A stretch of 64,000 nucleotides of DNA, taken from contig CM022671.1 in the NCBI GenBank assembly GCA_012295275.1, positions 1,313,332 through 1,377,331 of the forward strand, given 5' to 3'. The notes beneath the pieces are model-generated. The model was not told the DNA's origin. It ran no database searches and saw only the letters and a list, made by a program, of their open reading frames with translations. This DNA is from Chrysomallon squamiferum (taxonomy: Eukaryota; Mollusca; Gastropoda; Neomphalida; Peltospiridae). Made by a program: the position numbers and the translations under genes. Below, piece by piece: positions 11,816-25,326 of this stretch. Each line of letters opens with the position of its first letter. Position 1 is the first letter of the stretch.

Positions 11816-11945
11816 ATAGGGGAGTTTCGAGATAAAACATTTTAAAGAGTTGTAGTACTGCGAAGCAATAATTATAAATAAGATAAAAAACTCAACAATT
11901 AAATAATACAATATTTACATTTGATATAGGATACACTACTTAAAT
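11765..11945. repeat. Dispersed repeat, copy B
   Basis: (AAAT)n followed by a block including TGTAGTACTGCGAAGCAATA, matching the copy at 1104-1237 with substitutions and a short insertion. Copy B lies in the proposed 5' UTR intron of cysteine-rich gene 2. Confidence 0.5.
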
Positions 11946-12115
11946 CTTAAAACATAGTTCATAATCATTATTATTAAAAACTATCAATGTCTGCATAAAA
12001 TATGCATTATTAACAAAACAATATATATATATATATATAGAAGAAGTTACCTTTTTCAGTGTTATTCCTTCGGTGGTTTTGTTGCCTGTGTTTTCAAATG
12101 ACTATACATCTACGT

Positions 12116-12127
12116 GTATTTATATAC
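12116..12127 (-). promoter_or_regulatory. Probable TATA box of cysteine-rich gene 2
   Basis: GTATATAAATAC on the minus strand, about 65-75 nt upstream of a donor (AAG|GTAACT, exon end 12051) that could close the non-coding first exon. This parallels the arrangement at 7893-7901 for gene 1. The nearby sequence is AT-rich, so chance matches are possible. Confidence 0.35.
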
Positions 12128-15100
12128 AAATATATATGCAATTTACATATAAATTATTAGGAGGTGGAAATTAATTTTGCTTCAAAATTATTTTTGTTAT
12201 GTCAAAATTTCTTCACGTTTGTCACAAACAAGAAATATATTGTGATGCTATCGCGTATTGAACTAAGTGACTGCTAGTTTTCACACCTACAGAACCTTTC
12301 ATTAGCATTTTACTGATGTAAAACTGCGATAATGTTCAACAGGAGAAATTTTTAATTGAATTTTCACACCGGGTGTTGAGTGTTGTTGAAGAATTTGTTT
12401 TGCTGTCTGTGATCGCTTGGGAATCTGTTTAAGGAGAAAAAGTTGTGACAAGCACTTCTTCGCTTTCTTCTTCTGTCATTTACTTACTTATTTTATTATC
12501 TAAAATATTCATGTATTTCATAGGCGCTATTTTTGTTGTTGTTTTAACTTTCATTTGTTATATTTCCCTTCATCTTGTATTTCGTTTAATGCATCGTTTT
12601 CAGTATTAAAGACTAATTTTAATACTTTTTGTTTCTGTTAGGCTTTCTGCATTAATTTCCATTGAAGTTTGGTGAAATCAGTTGCGTTTGTGTTGTTTAA
12701 ACAATTACTGCATGTTAAAAAACTTGGTTTATCTTTCAAAGCTATTAATGCATTTAATGAACCGATCAGAATATGTAACCCATCGGGTGCACCAGTTCAC
12801 GAAATCGAAGGAACGTCAATACACAAAAAAATAATTACGATATTAGGAAATGCGTTTTAGTAGTGTAAGGGAAACAACTCCATAACGCTATTTCTATTTC
12901 CGTGATCTATACAGGAATAATTATATTAGTTATTTCAAAAGTGTTGTGAAATACTTTAGTCGTCCACATTATTAAACCACAGTATAGATAAACAGAATCA
13001 GTAGAAATAATCGATCAGTTAATTAATGAATCTGTGAGAAAAAAAAAAAAAAAAAATTTGAAAAATCAACTCCCTATAGTCCTTAAATATTTCATCTTTT
13101 GCCAGCATTTTACAACTCAAACAAAAAAAAAAAAAAAAAAAATAAAAAATAAATAAATAAGAATAAAATAAATAATAATAAAAAAAAAAAAAAAAAATAA
13201 ATAAATAAAAATAAAATAAATAATAATTAAAAATAAAAAACAAAAATAAATAAAATAAAATAGTGATGATCTATGCATTTCATGGAGACTCAGTCTCTCT
13301 AGTATATGTGTGTTTAACAATAATAGAGTTGTTTCCCTTAGACCGTGAATTTACGAAAATCATGTTTTCTTCGCAGCACCGGTGAAATAAACACAAATCA
13401 AAAATAATTTCAGTTTATTAACATTTATTGCATTGTATTTCGTATTAAATAATATTTCAGTTTCTATTGTTTATTTACCTACAAATGATTAATAAGTTGC
13501 TTTCCTCAAAATAAATACTTGTCTGCTGTGCTTTTCATTAATTCTGAAATTCCTTTTTATATCAGCACCTCTAAATGGCTGTCCTGAAGAATAATCTAGT
13601 CATTGCTTGTGTCATGGTTATGTGCACAAAACCAAAGAGTGAAAATAAATAAAAGAAATGAAAGGGGCTGTTCTAAATTCTCCCCAACCCACCAAACAAA
13701 AAATAAAGACCACAAGAGAATTTGTTTTATCAGCCATTTAAATTTAACTTTGTAAGGTTACATACTGTACATTAGGGAGCTGAAAGCAAGCTGGTGTTGG
13801 TGTAAAACAAAAAGCATTTACATTACATGCTTGCCACTAAGTTGATTTTTTGAGTACAATCAAATTGTCTCCAGATTATATGTCACATGTATCATAGGAA
13901 TAAAATGCTGCTTGGAAATTCCACTTACAATGAAATGAGCAAATAGTAAAGATTGTTTCTGTTTGCAGTGTCAAGTAAATTGAAAATAGCTGGAGATAAA
14001 TAAAAAGTGGTATCACCTAGACAACTAAGAAATCTGCCCTGTCACCAAATGACTGTTGCAGTAGACTCCACTGATCTTTTGACCAGCATGATAGTCATTC
14101 ATTCTGTTCTTTGTTTTTGTTTTGTTTTTTCTCCTTTTAACACTCATCCATACCCTTGGGGGGGGGGGAGCGAGACAGGGAGAGAGAGAAATCAACAAAA
14201 TTGATATTTGTTATCAATATTTAATGAAAAGTATACCATTATGCAGTTTGCTGCATAAACTTGTACAACTCATAAATAAACATGTCCATCTACAAATAAA
14301 AATATTACTGACGTCTAACAAAGTTATTAATTTTGTTTCCTGTGCCACATATATATTTTAAAACAATCTTCAAACAACCAGGCACACACACATGTAAACA
14401 CATTAACACTTCAGCACCAATTTATGATATGCAACTTCAACGTTTTTAACATGAATCTTTAAAAAGATACTCAAAGTATCTTAACAGAATAAAAACAATA
14501 AAAAATAATTAAAAAAAAAAAATAAAGCTGCCATGGTTTTTTAACAGGACATCACCAGTAATGCTTAAAGCCATTACAAAATAAAAGTATAAAGGAAATA
14601 AAATAATTATTACCCTTAAATTTAATTTTTATTATTATTTTGTTTTTATTCATGTACTTGTAATAATAATAATAATGGAATTTTGGCAAACCCTAATACC
14701 TAGCTTTGTAATCTACAATATATATCAACAAATTAACTTACAAGGATAACAAAATTGCTTTGAAAAACTGCTGCCAGTGTCATAAATGTGAAATCATTTG
14801 ATGAGGTAAAAATAAATTCATTTTATTTAACATAAAAGTTAATATGACACAAATATGACCAATGACAGTTAGGTGGTAAAAATCTTTTAAAATCTTCTTA
14901 AAAATGAATAAGATAATGAAGATAAATTTTGTTGATAAATTTAATATTTAACTTTCAAATGAGGACATTGATGGAAAGAAGATACAAAGTTGAGAAAAAT
15001 GAAATAAAAAAATATATATTAAAAAGTACACAACAAAATAAACACAAACAGCGTATTTCCGGTTTGACAATGAATGATCTATTTTTCTTTTTAAAATACA

Positions 15101-16231
15101 AAACTGTACAGAATATGAAAGGATTTACTAGATACTTAAATGTATAATCAAGGTTTAACTGTAAACAATGATAATGTAATAAAACAGATATCCAAGAGTT
15201 CTTGCATCTCACTTCAATACTGTGAGAATATCGAAGTTTTAACCTGTCACTATGTGAATGGCCCTAAAACTCTGACAAAATGATTCATAATATGTAAAAA
15301 ATATATAGTGAAGATAAATAAAATAATAAAAATAACTAAAAATATAATAAAAGTTAAATAAATTTTCTTCTACCAGTGCTGAATACTTTTTAAAAATATA
15401 AATCTTATATTATAATATGACATCATATGTCTGTCATAATTATTATTTTAAGTAGAGTGGTAAAATAAGAAAACTGTCACGACAAGTATTATGTTACCCC
15501 ACATTAAATCTGACCTCAGTTAACTGAAAAACAGTATTACACAATACATCTGTAGTTTATTATTGTTCTTAAAATATTTCCAGCCCTTAATTTATTGTAA
15601 GTGGTTTAAAAAATATTAACTAAAAATAGTATTTTATGTAAATGGGTTCATGGAACATACTACTAATAATTAAAGTGACAACTGTAACAGTTATTTCTAA
15701 ACAGATAATACACCATCATTTTCAGGGACATGAATGGGTACTGAAGCATGCAACAAGGCACTTTAGCTGCCTTATTTACAAAAAAATATTTTTAACATAG
15801 GTCTGTATATTAAATAACAGCTATTTCTTCTCTTCCGTAATTAAATTGTAATTTATTAAAAATTAAATATAAAAAAAATTAAAATAAAAAAAAAATTAAA
15901 ATTGAAAAACAATACAGGTTAAGAATCACTTTTTTGAACTGCCTGGAACCTGAAGCGATTCAGTTTTTGGAATTTGGAAAATATTGGGATAGCCTGAAAA
16001 TGGGATCCAAGTCTAAATATATTTAAGCAGAGTTTAAACAGGACCTGTAGATTTTTGACATAATATAGTTAATAATTTTGTGCTGAATGATTCAAAAACA
16101 GCAAGATGTCATTTCTGTTGTCTGGAAAAAAAATGGAGATTTTTGAATTTTGATTAACACTTAATAATAAAAATATAACAATGATAATAATAAAAAAAAA
16201 ACCCATAAAATAAAATTTAAAACAATGCATG

Positions 16232-16266
<35 letters not shown>

Positions 16267-17292
16267 AAACATAGTACAGTTCAACCAAAAAAAAAGAAAA
16301 GTTTTATAAGTTTTTTTTTCTTTTCTTTTTTTGCCGAAAAAATATGAATACCTCCATTATGATAAAGAGATAAAATAAAAGGTATCTTTATTTAAAGCTG
16401 ATTTGATTTGTAGTATACTGAAATGTTATATTTATATATCTATATAATTTGTACAGCCTTCTTTTAAAAGAATGCAATTGTCCTGAATTGAAAAAAACAT
16501 TTTGAATCAAGCCTAGAGACTTGTTTTAACTTTTTTTTTTAATAGAATAAGCTTTTCTGTTTCAAGTCTGACGATACTTATTTTCCACTTACATTTTTGT
16601 AATAATTTTAAAAAAATATTGTTTTAAACTTGGTTTCTGCAGTTACATAATTTCCATAAACTGATTTACTATCTTATATATTTTGAATAATAAAAGAATA
16701 AAAATAAAAATCAGAAATTAACAGGACTTATGATCATCTGTAAAAAATGTATCTGACCTATGAAATATTTATTTCACATTAAAACTAATACAACTATAAC
16801 AATTACCGGTATCATTTATTTATAGAATATATATGATAAATTAACAAAACTATAATTCTCTCTTTATGTAGTGTTAGTAGGTTTTTTTACGTGCAAAGCA
16901 AACTTTAACAGATTTCTGTGGAAGTAAGAGAACTAGTTCATACAAGACAAATTTTAGTCTGCTGTGTTCAAAACTTATTTTTCAAGAACAGAAGGCAGCA
17001 TTACTCAGCATTTTGCCATTGTGTAATGGTTATCACGAAAACGTAAATATAACAATAACAAGATTTCATATTTTGTTTGTCACTAATTCTACAGTACTGA
17101 TTTTCTTTTAGTGATTTTGCTGTTGCTCAAGGGATATAAATAACAGATGGAAGAGACAATATGAGGTCTGTCACAGCCTACAAACGTCCTGCAAATTTAT
17201 CAAATGAAGCCAGACAACAACAGTTTACATAACAGTCACCTCACTGCACCAGAAAACTGAACTGCCAACACACACGATGTAACACACTTTGT
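12128..17292. other. AT-rich intergenic DNA, partly USP 3' flank
   Basis: No gene recognised. Poly(A) and A/T-rich blocks lie at 13037-13260 and about 16238-16264, a G run at 14159-14168, and a probable MITE at 15915-16157. Part of the stretch adjoining 17293 should be the 3' UTR of the minus-strand USP gene, but I cannot fix its end. Confidence 0.5.
15915..16157 (+). mobile_element. Probable Tigger/pogo-type MITE, 3' end decayed
   Basis: A TA dinucleotide is followed by CAGGTTAAGAATCA and then by blocks typical of short non-autonomous Tigger-like elements: a TTTTTGGAATTTGGA stretch, GGGATCCAAGTCTAAA, AATAATTTTGTGC and a terminal GGAGATTTTTGAATTTTGATTA. The order and spacing match Tigger-derived MITEs known from vertebrates, recalled rather than aligned. 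The expected right-hand inverted repeat is missing or mutated. It carries no coding region. Confidence 0.5.
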
Positions 17293-20200
17293 TCATGACC
17301 TGGCACACCTCCTGTAGAAGAGAATGTAAGCATTTTCTCTCAGTTCTTTGGTAGTCACTTCGTAATCCATGTTCACTTCTGTGACATTTTCGTCATCGAA
17401 CCTGTACCAGATGCCGTTGTTGTGCAGTGCATAGGTAACATAGTGTCCATTGTGCGTGCTCTCGGCTCCCAAGTGCACACAGACACTGTAGAGGTCGTAG
17501 CAGTAACCATGGTTTGCTGCAGTCAGGTCCTCGCGGTTTGTCACAGTGTCAAATATAATGTGTGACAGGTCGAGCTTTTTCAAACGAATGCTCACTGGAC
17601 TTTTAATCTTTTTGCTACAGCCCGACTTCTGACTGAATGAAAATCTCATCAGCTGAATGATGAGACACTCGGGTAACTGTCTGAGGAGACACCGTCTTTG
17701 AATCTCACCCTGTTGTTTGGGTATGACTACGTTGCTGCCACCTCTCGACGTCACATCCAGTATGGGAGTTGATGTTCTGAACATGTGATCGTGAAAGCCG
17801 CTGTCGTTGGTGTCTCGCGTGCTGGGTATTGGAGACATGTATGGATTCAGCGAGGTCGGTGTGCCTGATGTGGAACTGATGTTTGATGATCTTGTGATAA
17901 TCTGAGACTTAGGTGTGCTGTGTGTGACTGGATTACTAAATCCTCTCCTCTGGTTTGACATGGCATCATCTGTCTGTTCCCAGTATATTCCATTGTTTCC
18001 AAACAGCTGCTCTATGTGACAGAACGAGGTAAAACAGTCCTCTAGAAACACTACACCAGACACCTGTCGTGGAGTTGCTATGGGAACAGGGAGGACATTG
18101 AAGGCTTGAAGGTTAACAGAAATATTATTGTTAGACAGAGAGTGGTAAGCCTCGACCAGCTGCCCTGTGAACAGATCGTCAATTATTGATTCATTGTTTT
18201 GTTTGTGAGTCAGCCACTCAAGGTCTGATAGCCTCTGAATTGGCTCAGCATAAGAATCATTTTCCAGTCCATTAGCATTTTTAATCTGCAGAAGAAGAAA
18301 ATCTATTACCATCACAAAATACATTCACTAAACAAGTAAAGTGTCAGTATTATATCAGAACGTTTAGTTATTTTTTAAAAATATATTGGTTCAAAAAAGA
18401 CATTCAACAAAAATCTTTCTATCCACATTTATAAGAAGTATATGTCAACAGAAATTAAAAATATCTGGTACTTACCTCAGTCTTACAGGCATCTTTTAAA
18501 TCATTAAGTTTTGCATGATTGAGATCACCATAGATAAACTTTAACATTGATAACGTTGTCATTGAAAACCCCTTCTCTCTAAGTCCCCAAGGTACTTTAT
18601 CTAAAAGAGAAAAATTATAAAGAACACAAATCAGATATGATATTCAATATATATAAACACATATAAACCAGACTGAATATAGTTTGCATGCAAAACCAAC
18701 ATTATTACTTCTAATTACGGATTAATGCAGTTTGAAAAGACTGAATTTTACAAATATTATTGTGAAGAAATTGAAATGCATGAAATAACACTTATTTGTA
18801 GTGTTACATGTTATCTGATAAGGAAAGACTGCACTTGTCTCTCCTGACATCAGCTTGAAAGGATTTTTGGTTTCAAGTTACAGTGTAGTGTTGTTTATGC
18901 CTGCATGTATTTAGTGACTAATGTCTGTGCCCAACATTTTTCATAGCTGAGTCCAGAAGGCTCATTGATAAATTATCCACCAAGAAGAAATTTGGCTAAT
19001 TTGCATTATTTCCAAATTCCTTTCAGAGCTCAGTTGTCCAGATGTTTCTGATATATGCAGTACTATTTTAATGGAAAGTAACTGGAGTATAATAGGATGT
19101 TCTGTCACAGGTAATTATCCAATGTATCAAATCTGTTACTGTTGATATTTCATTGGACAATGTTACAGAAAAATGTTTCATTTCATCCAGTGTTGGTGAC
19201 TTTGATAAATGCAAAGTTTATGTATTATCAAATGTGTGCTGTAAAAAATATAAATAACATCAACATTATATGTAACAGTGAACAAAAATGAATAAACTTT
19301 AAACAAGTTTTCAAAAACCCGTGAACTGTTTGTTTTGGGGTTTTTTAAATTAAGAAAAAGTATATTCTTACGTCTTTATATGAAGAACATAAATAAATAT
19401 TAAACTGTAATCAAAAATGTTAACCAAATAATAACATCTACATGCTAGAGAAGTACAAGTACCATTCTGCCCAGGCTGTTTGTTGTGGTTGAGCACTGTG
19501 TGTACTGTATCAAGCAGCCACATGAGAAATTCTGCTGCATCCTGCTGCTCCTGCATGTGACCTACTTGTGCAACCAGTGTGCTGTTCAGTGACGCTGCTG
19601 CCTTCCTGAATGACGATGTGTCGAGCACTGCAGCGCTGCTGTGACCTGGAGGCAGGCTGCACTGCTGTAGAAGATCTGACAGGCTGGACAGGAGAACACT
19701 TTCTGCGATGCCACACTGCAGGTTATTTGACAAAGCAATGGTCAGACATGACACAAGATGAGGACTTCTTGCCAGTGACTGAAGTACAGCGTTCATGAAA
19801 CAAAGGTTCATGCCATGGTTTTTTAAACCTGGAGGTAAGTCTGATGGCTTATTCAGGCCAAAAGCTCTCATAAATTTGCTTCTGACTGATGTTCTCGTTG
19901 ACGATGGTTGGTCAAGAGGCTTAGGAATGTGTGTAGAAATATGCTCGTGAAGTGGGCGTCTCGTTAGACTCTCTCCTCCAAACCAGTAAGGTTTTGCTGA
20001 CGTGCTGACATTGTCATTAACACTACCACCTGCTCTACGCTGTGTCAAAAACGAACCTTCACTGTGTTGCTGGTTCTGAATCAGCTGATCAAACTTTGGC
20101 TCTTGCTGACTGACCTTTGTACCTGGCAGTGAGTAAAACCATTCACTTTTGCTCTGAATGGGTTTTTGACTTACAGAATATGCACTGTTATTTGCCACTG

Positions 20201-21385
20201 GATGAACAATGGATGCTGGGATACCTCCAGGTTGAAGCTGCTGGTAGTAAGGAAGATAATTCACATTAGGTGGAGAGACTGCAGTGACTTGTTTCTGTCT
20301 CATGTGATGTTCTTGAATATGCCCCAGGCTTTCTTCATGTTGTTTGTACTCATCCCACCTGGTTTGTACATTGTTCAAGAAACGTTTGAGGCCATCTCGT
20401 CCACAGAGTTGTGTATAACCAAATGTAAACACAGTAAGTAAACTCAACAGATATGGCATGTGGTGAAAGTAGCACATAATACAAATGACAAACAAACAGG
20501 CTGACTCAAACAACCAGATTCGTTTTTTCCATTCATTCCTGAAAAAAAAAAAATGTTTTATTCATTATCCAGGTAATTCTTACAAAGATTAATTAATATT
20601 CTAAATAATCTGCTGATTTCTTTTATCCAAATAAAATATAAAAACTTAAAATATATTTAAGTGAGAGTTCAAACAGATATATCATCATCAGGTAAGAATC
20701 CAAGATCCTAAAATAAGAAATATGTTGTTACTACTTATTATAAAGATGATAATAAACTATCTAAATGTTGTATTGAACTAATTTGTAATGGCAACAAATA
20801 AATAAAAACATTTAACTCGATGCTTTTTTAGGTTAAAAACTGCAACAACACCAACAAAATTACACTGGCCAACCACTGAATCAGTATAGTTAATAACGAT
20901 GTGTTGAGAAGGGAATTCAATTTTTTTTGTTGTTCTTTTTTTCAGACACTCTTTATGATATTTATACTTCTGAACTAGGAGAAAATAACAAATCCAGGAC
21001 AAAATTCAGTATACGTTTACTGACAATACATTAAACTGCAAAATCAGCTAGAATTAATTATGAATAACGACGTGTTTTCGTTAGTACGCTTCGGTCGATA
21101 AACTAACCGACTAAAATCAAACATTGAAACTGCTCGGACCGGCTAGATTTATATTCAGTAAGACGATAAAATTTGAATATCAGAATAGTTAAATAAAATA
21201 AACAGCAATATCTCTAAGTATTATATTATCAGAATATAACTATTTTCTGTAATTAAACATAAAACAAATACTTACGATGCATCTTTAATCTGCAGTTTTA
21301 CAAAGATATCGACAAAAACAAAAATTACGAAGTCAATCAAACAATAATACATTAAATAACAAAAATCGGAGACAATCGAGAACAT
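17293..21385 (-). CDS. Membrane-anchored ubiquitin-specific protease (peptidase C19)
   Basis: Cysteine protease of the USP family, which removes ubiquitin from proteins. Four coding exons join in frame: 21385-21276, 20538-19463, 18600-18476 and 18285-17293 (767 residues), with GT-AG introns throughout. The Cys box GLKNHGMNLCFMNAVLQ puts the nucleophile at about C283; the QEQQDAAEFL motif follows; the His box THNGHYVTY gives H718 and RFDDEN gives the acidic residue at 734/735, so the triad is present. The Cys box has one more residue between Gly and Cys than the usual GNTC. The region between the boxes is degenerate and I see no paired CxxC zinc ribbon. Residues about 7-30 and 46-77 are strongly hydrophobic, predicting two membrane helices with the protease in the cytosol; residues 100-260 are low complexity. 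USP30 also has an N-terminal anchor, but a single one, and the rest of the sequence does not resemble it closely. Subfamily unresolved. Confidence 0.85.
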
Positions 21386-21503
21386 TTTGACCGACTATAA
21401 TTTATAATCGGTCTCTAAAATACAAAATATATGTCTCACTAGAGAGTATGAAATAATAACTTAAGAAATACAATTCTACATAACAAAACTTCAAATTTCG
21501 GCT

Positions 21504-21537
21504 CCAAAATGGCGTCGTAATACAGCGCGTGCGCGCC
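21504..21537 (-). promoter_or_regulatory. Likely USP core promoter (YY1- and NRF1-like sites)
   Basis: A small GC-rich island in AT-rich DNA, 120-150 nt upstream of the USP start codon. On the minus strand GCGCGCACGCGC resembles an NRF1 palindrome, and CGCCATTTTGG is the complement of a YY1-type CCAAAATGGCG. Such sites are common at animal housekeeping promoters. No start-site data. Confidence 0.4.
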
Positions 21538-22607
21538 GGAAACAGATATGTCAGGTTCGTGTGTTATTATGTATTACCGCAGTGTTTTAAAATAATTATC
21601 GATCACTTCTCTTCAGATATAAAAATAAAGCGTTATTTTAATGTCCAGTATATCACATGCATTTAATAAACATAATTCAGATTGTATTCGTTTTGCCATT
21701 CTAAACAAAGACAAACGTTGAAACGTCATATTTCTCAATGCTCATCAAGAGGCCGTTTTATCATAACTGATAACTTAAGTGGCCTGATTTTTTTTTGAAA
21801 GAAGTTGTATTAATTTCTTGTTGACAATTTTTTTCTCATGATCCCATATCATTATCAAATATTCATGCACGATTATTCTGGACTTCGTTGGATTTTAGTC
21901 ATGATCACGACGATTCACAGTATATAAATTATAATGCTAATTAAGAAGATAATAACTTGACGTTGAATTTAATTTATACTTCATCATTATAATTCATTAT
22001 TTGTTTCAGATTTCATACTGAAAGTACATTTACCTTAATTTGAAAAGAGCTTAAATAATGAAGTGCTTAATCCTTGTTAGATGATATTCATATTGTGGTG
22101 CATTTTCTATTCCAATTACTTGAATTAGTAATGCATACATTTTGTTTAATTCCTTTTTATATTTAGTTGTATTTCACAAACTAGTGGTCGTATAATGATA
22201 AGATGTCAGTGACATACAACTAATATTAAACGATAAACAAACACCATATTTATGAATTATAAATACCATGATAATCAAGTTTCTACTAGTTACGAATTTG
22301 ATTTTATAATAATGCTAGCATATCTTATATTTGTCTCCATACACAGACATGCACACACACGCATTGCTTTATTATTTTATAATAATTACTATTTATAAAT
22401 TCCAACACAAAAGTTAAAACAAATAATTATTTAAAGATTACAATTTTTATTTGATAGTGCAAACAAATATATAAATTAGGGATCAACCCTTTATCTCTTT
22501 GTATAAGGTAATTCAGTGACGACATAAAAATATTCAAAAACATATATTTTACTGTTTTTCTGTTTTATTTTTCCTGTTAATAGTTGCATGATAGATGATA
22601 TCCAGTC
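21538..22607. other. AT-rich intergenic DNA
   Basis: No gene or long repeat seen. On the minus strand an AATAAA lies at 22569-22564, about 40 nt past the stop of the first FTP-PepSY gene, so its mRNA probably ends near 22550. Confidence 0.5.
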
Positions 22608-23219
22608 TTAAGATGCCATTGTTTGGAGGTTGTCAAACTTCTTATAGACTGTCAGATCACAGGCATCAACAATAAGAAAAGGCAGAGACATCTTCTGATG
22701 AGAATTATCTTCAATGTTGATAATGTAAGCCAGTCGAGCCTTGTTGTTTTCATTAAAATACACGATTCTCTCAGTTTTGATCAGTCTGCAGTGTTGGTTG
22801 TCAGCTGGAATTCCAAATTTTTCTTTACCAAGTGAAAATAAAAAATCATCACTTCTTTGACATGCAGAAGAGTCGGGGATGTCATTTTCTATCCCAGACA
22901 CAAATTCACCCGTCAAAGCTCCAGTGTAGCCATTTTCTTCATCATAGGTTGCCTGGATGCTGACACCAAACACAGGAAGCCCATCGAAGGTTACTTCTAT
23001 ACGATGTTTCATACTTCCAAAAACAGTTGGTGCAGTTCGGACAACGTGGAACTCATAGTGGCTGTTGGCATTCAAAATCTGATGTAGATCTTTATTGTCT
23101 TGTCCTTCCCGGCGATTTGGCATCACTTTTTTAGCTCTTTCTCCAGCATCTTCTCTCACTGATGTCATAATCTTGAAGAATGTAAAACCTGAAAAGAAAA
23201 TAATAATATTGAGTTGGAA

Positions 23220-23251
<32 letters not shown>

Positions 23252-23816
23252 CAAGAGGTGATGCTGTTTTGCATGTTTCTCATGTGACTGAAATGTATGA
23301 CATATTTTTAAAGATAAACAAAATATAGTCTTTAAATTTCACTTTAAAAAGAAACTCACTGTGAACTTTTGTCCTAATAATGTAAAGAAGAAACAATGTA
23401 AACATATAAACATATTTTTGCTGAATTCTGTTCTGTTAGAGATTACTTTATACATTATAGCCAAAATAGGAAATCTTGTTGCCAACTGCCAATTTAAAAT
23501 TACAGTATTTTGGCTTTAAAAATATTGATTTGATACTGATATATACGGTTTGAAGTGTATGCTTGCAAATATTAAAATGTCTAAAATATGTTATTGCACA
23601 GGATTTTTGTTTAATAATTTATTTATTAATATTTTTATTTTATGGTTAATGTAATAAAAAAATGAAAATTTTCTAATTTCTGTTTTTTATTTTAAATGTT
23701 ATTTTCACACTTTATTATTAACACAGTTTGTACCACTGAAAGTACACCTTAAAAGATAATACTTACCATTACTTACCAAAAACTAAAATGAAAATCACCT
23801 TCAATTTCTGGTTCAT
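22608..23816 (-). CDS. Secreted stand-alone FTP-PepSY protein (paralog 1)
   Basis: Two coding exons, 23816-23777 and 23188-22608, join in frame (donor TTG|GTAAGT, acceptor TTCAG) to give 206 residues. Exon 1 plus the start of exon 2 encode a signal peptide (MNQKLKVIFILVFG then FTFF). The rest matches the propeptide of M4 (thermolysin/vibriolysin) metallopeptidases: an FTP part with EVTFDGLPVFGVSIQA and GYTGALTGEFV, and a PepSY part ending in LIVDACDLTVYKKFDNL, the usual junction with the catalytic domain. Here a stop follows six residues later, and no HExxH-type exon is seen downstream. In full enzymes this propeptide inhibits and folds the peptidase. A secreted free propeptide could therefore inhibit or chaperone M4-type enzymes; that is inference. 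It is a tandem duplicate of the gene at 25820-26930. A 5' UTR acceptor lies at 23839. Confidence 0.8.
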
Positions 23817-25146
23817 CAAACTTAATGGAGAACTTTTCCTGCAAAAATAATAATAGACTGATATTCTGTTCTCAAAAATTGGTTAAAGCTGTTTCAGTAT
23901 CTATTATTATTATTGTTGTTGTTGAACTTTAAGGCTGGCTAAGAGACACTGCATGAACATGCATTACTCTGTTGGAAAGAAAAATAATAAACTATAATAC
24001 ATCCTAATACTGTGCAAATAAACTGACCTTACGCGAATTTATTTCATTTCCTATCCCAACAAATATTCTGTGTAGTTGACTTTCCTTCTGTATGGATTTT
24101 TGTAAAGTTTATATTGCCTAAATGTAATAAAGCAAGCAGACCGTGCAAAATGTTACACGAAACTAATCTTTTAATTTATCTATCGGCTGAGTCATAACAA
24201 CATATGTCAATATTTTATCTCTGTTTCGCTCCGTTTAGTTTTTACTTTATTTTGCTGCAAATATTAGATTTGTATAGGATATACAACAACGGGTCGTTTA
24301 TTTATTTATTATTTTAAAATGAAAGCTAGTTGCTTTATACGATTTAAACCAGAAAATGTAGTCACGTGTTCATTCGTAATTACTAATAATGGCGCGCATA
24401 CATAAACGCAGGTATTCAAGTTGAAAGCTTAAATTTTGTTTTCTTAAAGGGTTACACATTACACTTTAAGTTCAACAGCTGTACTATTTATTTCACCCTC
24501 TTCCCCTTATATAGGTTCATAACGGTAATACAGTTGATACACTTACAAAAAAAAGTAAGACGAATAACCTTGTTAGACATAATTATTTTTGGCGCCATTG
24601 TTTTTCCTTTTCCTTTCCATTCCTTTTCAAAGACATTCCATCATAGATAGATGACACTGAACTTGCCTTTTAAACTAGATAACTGCAGTATATGTTTCTG
24701 TTGATTCGTACCAGTTTAATTTCGTACAAAATTTATGTCGCACCAATTTAAACGACTTTCATATACAGAGGTGTCACAATTAGTTGTAAAATCGTTTATT
24801 ACAATTATTAAAGGTGGAAGATCACTGCACTGATTTTAACTACTTTTAATAAAGGCTTATATTTACTTGATCTTACAAGTGCTACTGAAACTCCGAACTG
24901 CTGTCTTATCCTGCTGTGTACTGAAATTATTGTTACTGATTTTAACAGGCGTCATGTTTTGTTTCGCAAAACAGTTTTTATTTTTTTATTTTATTATTTT
25001 ATTTTTAAAAATAATTTTGAATAAATTATTATCTTCTGTTTTGTTTTGTTTCCCAATATTTCTAAATAGAAAACTCAACTGCATACATACATACATACAT
25101 ACATGCGTATATACGTACATACATATCGTGAATGTAAGAATTAACT

Positions 25147-25198
<52 letters not shown>

Positions 25199-25293
25199 CT
25201 GGGGCGGATCTACAGGGGGATCAAATTTGAGGAGTGCCTCTTTTGTTTAGGAGTTTTAGATTTTTTACAAAGATATTTAGGTTTTTATTTTTA

Positions 25294-25326
<33 letters not shown>

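Noticed and set aside
12669-12860. Small open frame ending near 12860
   Set aside because: No family, start context or neighbours to support it.
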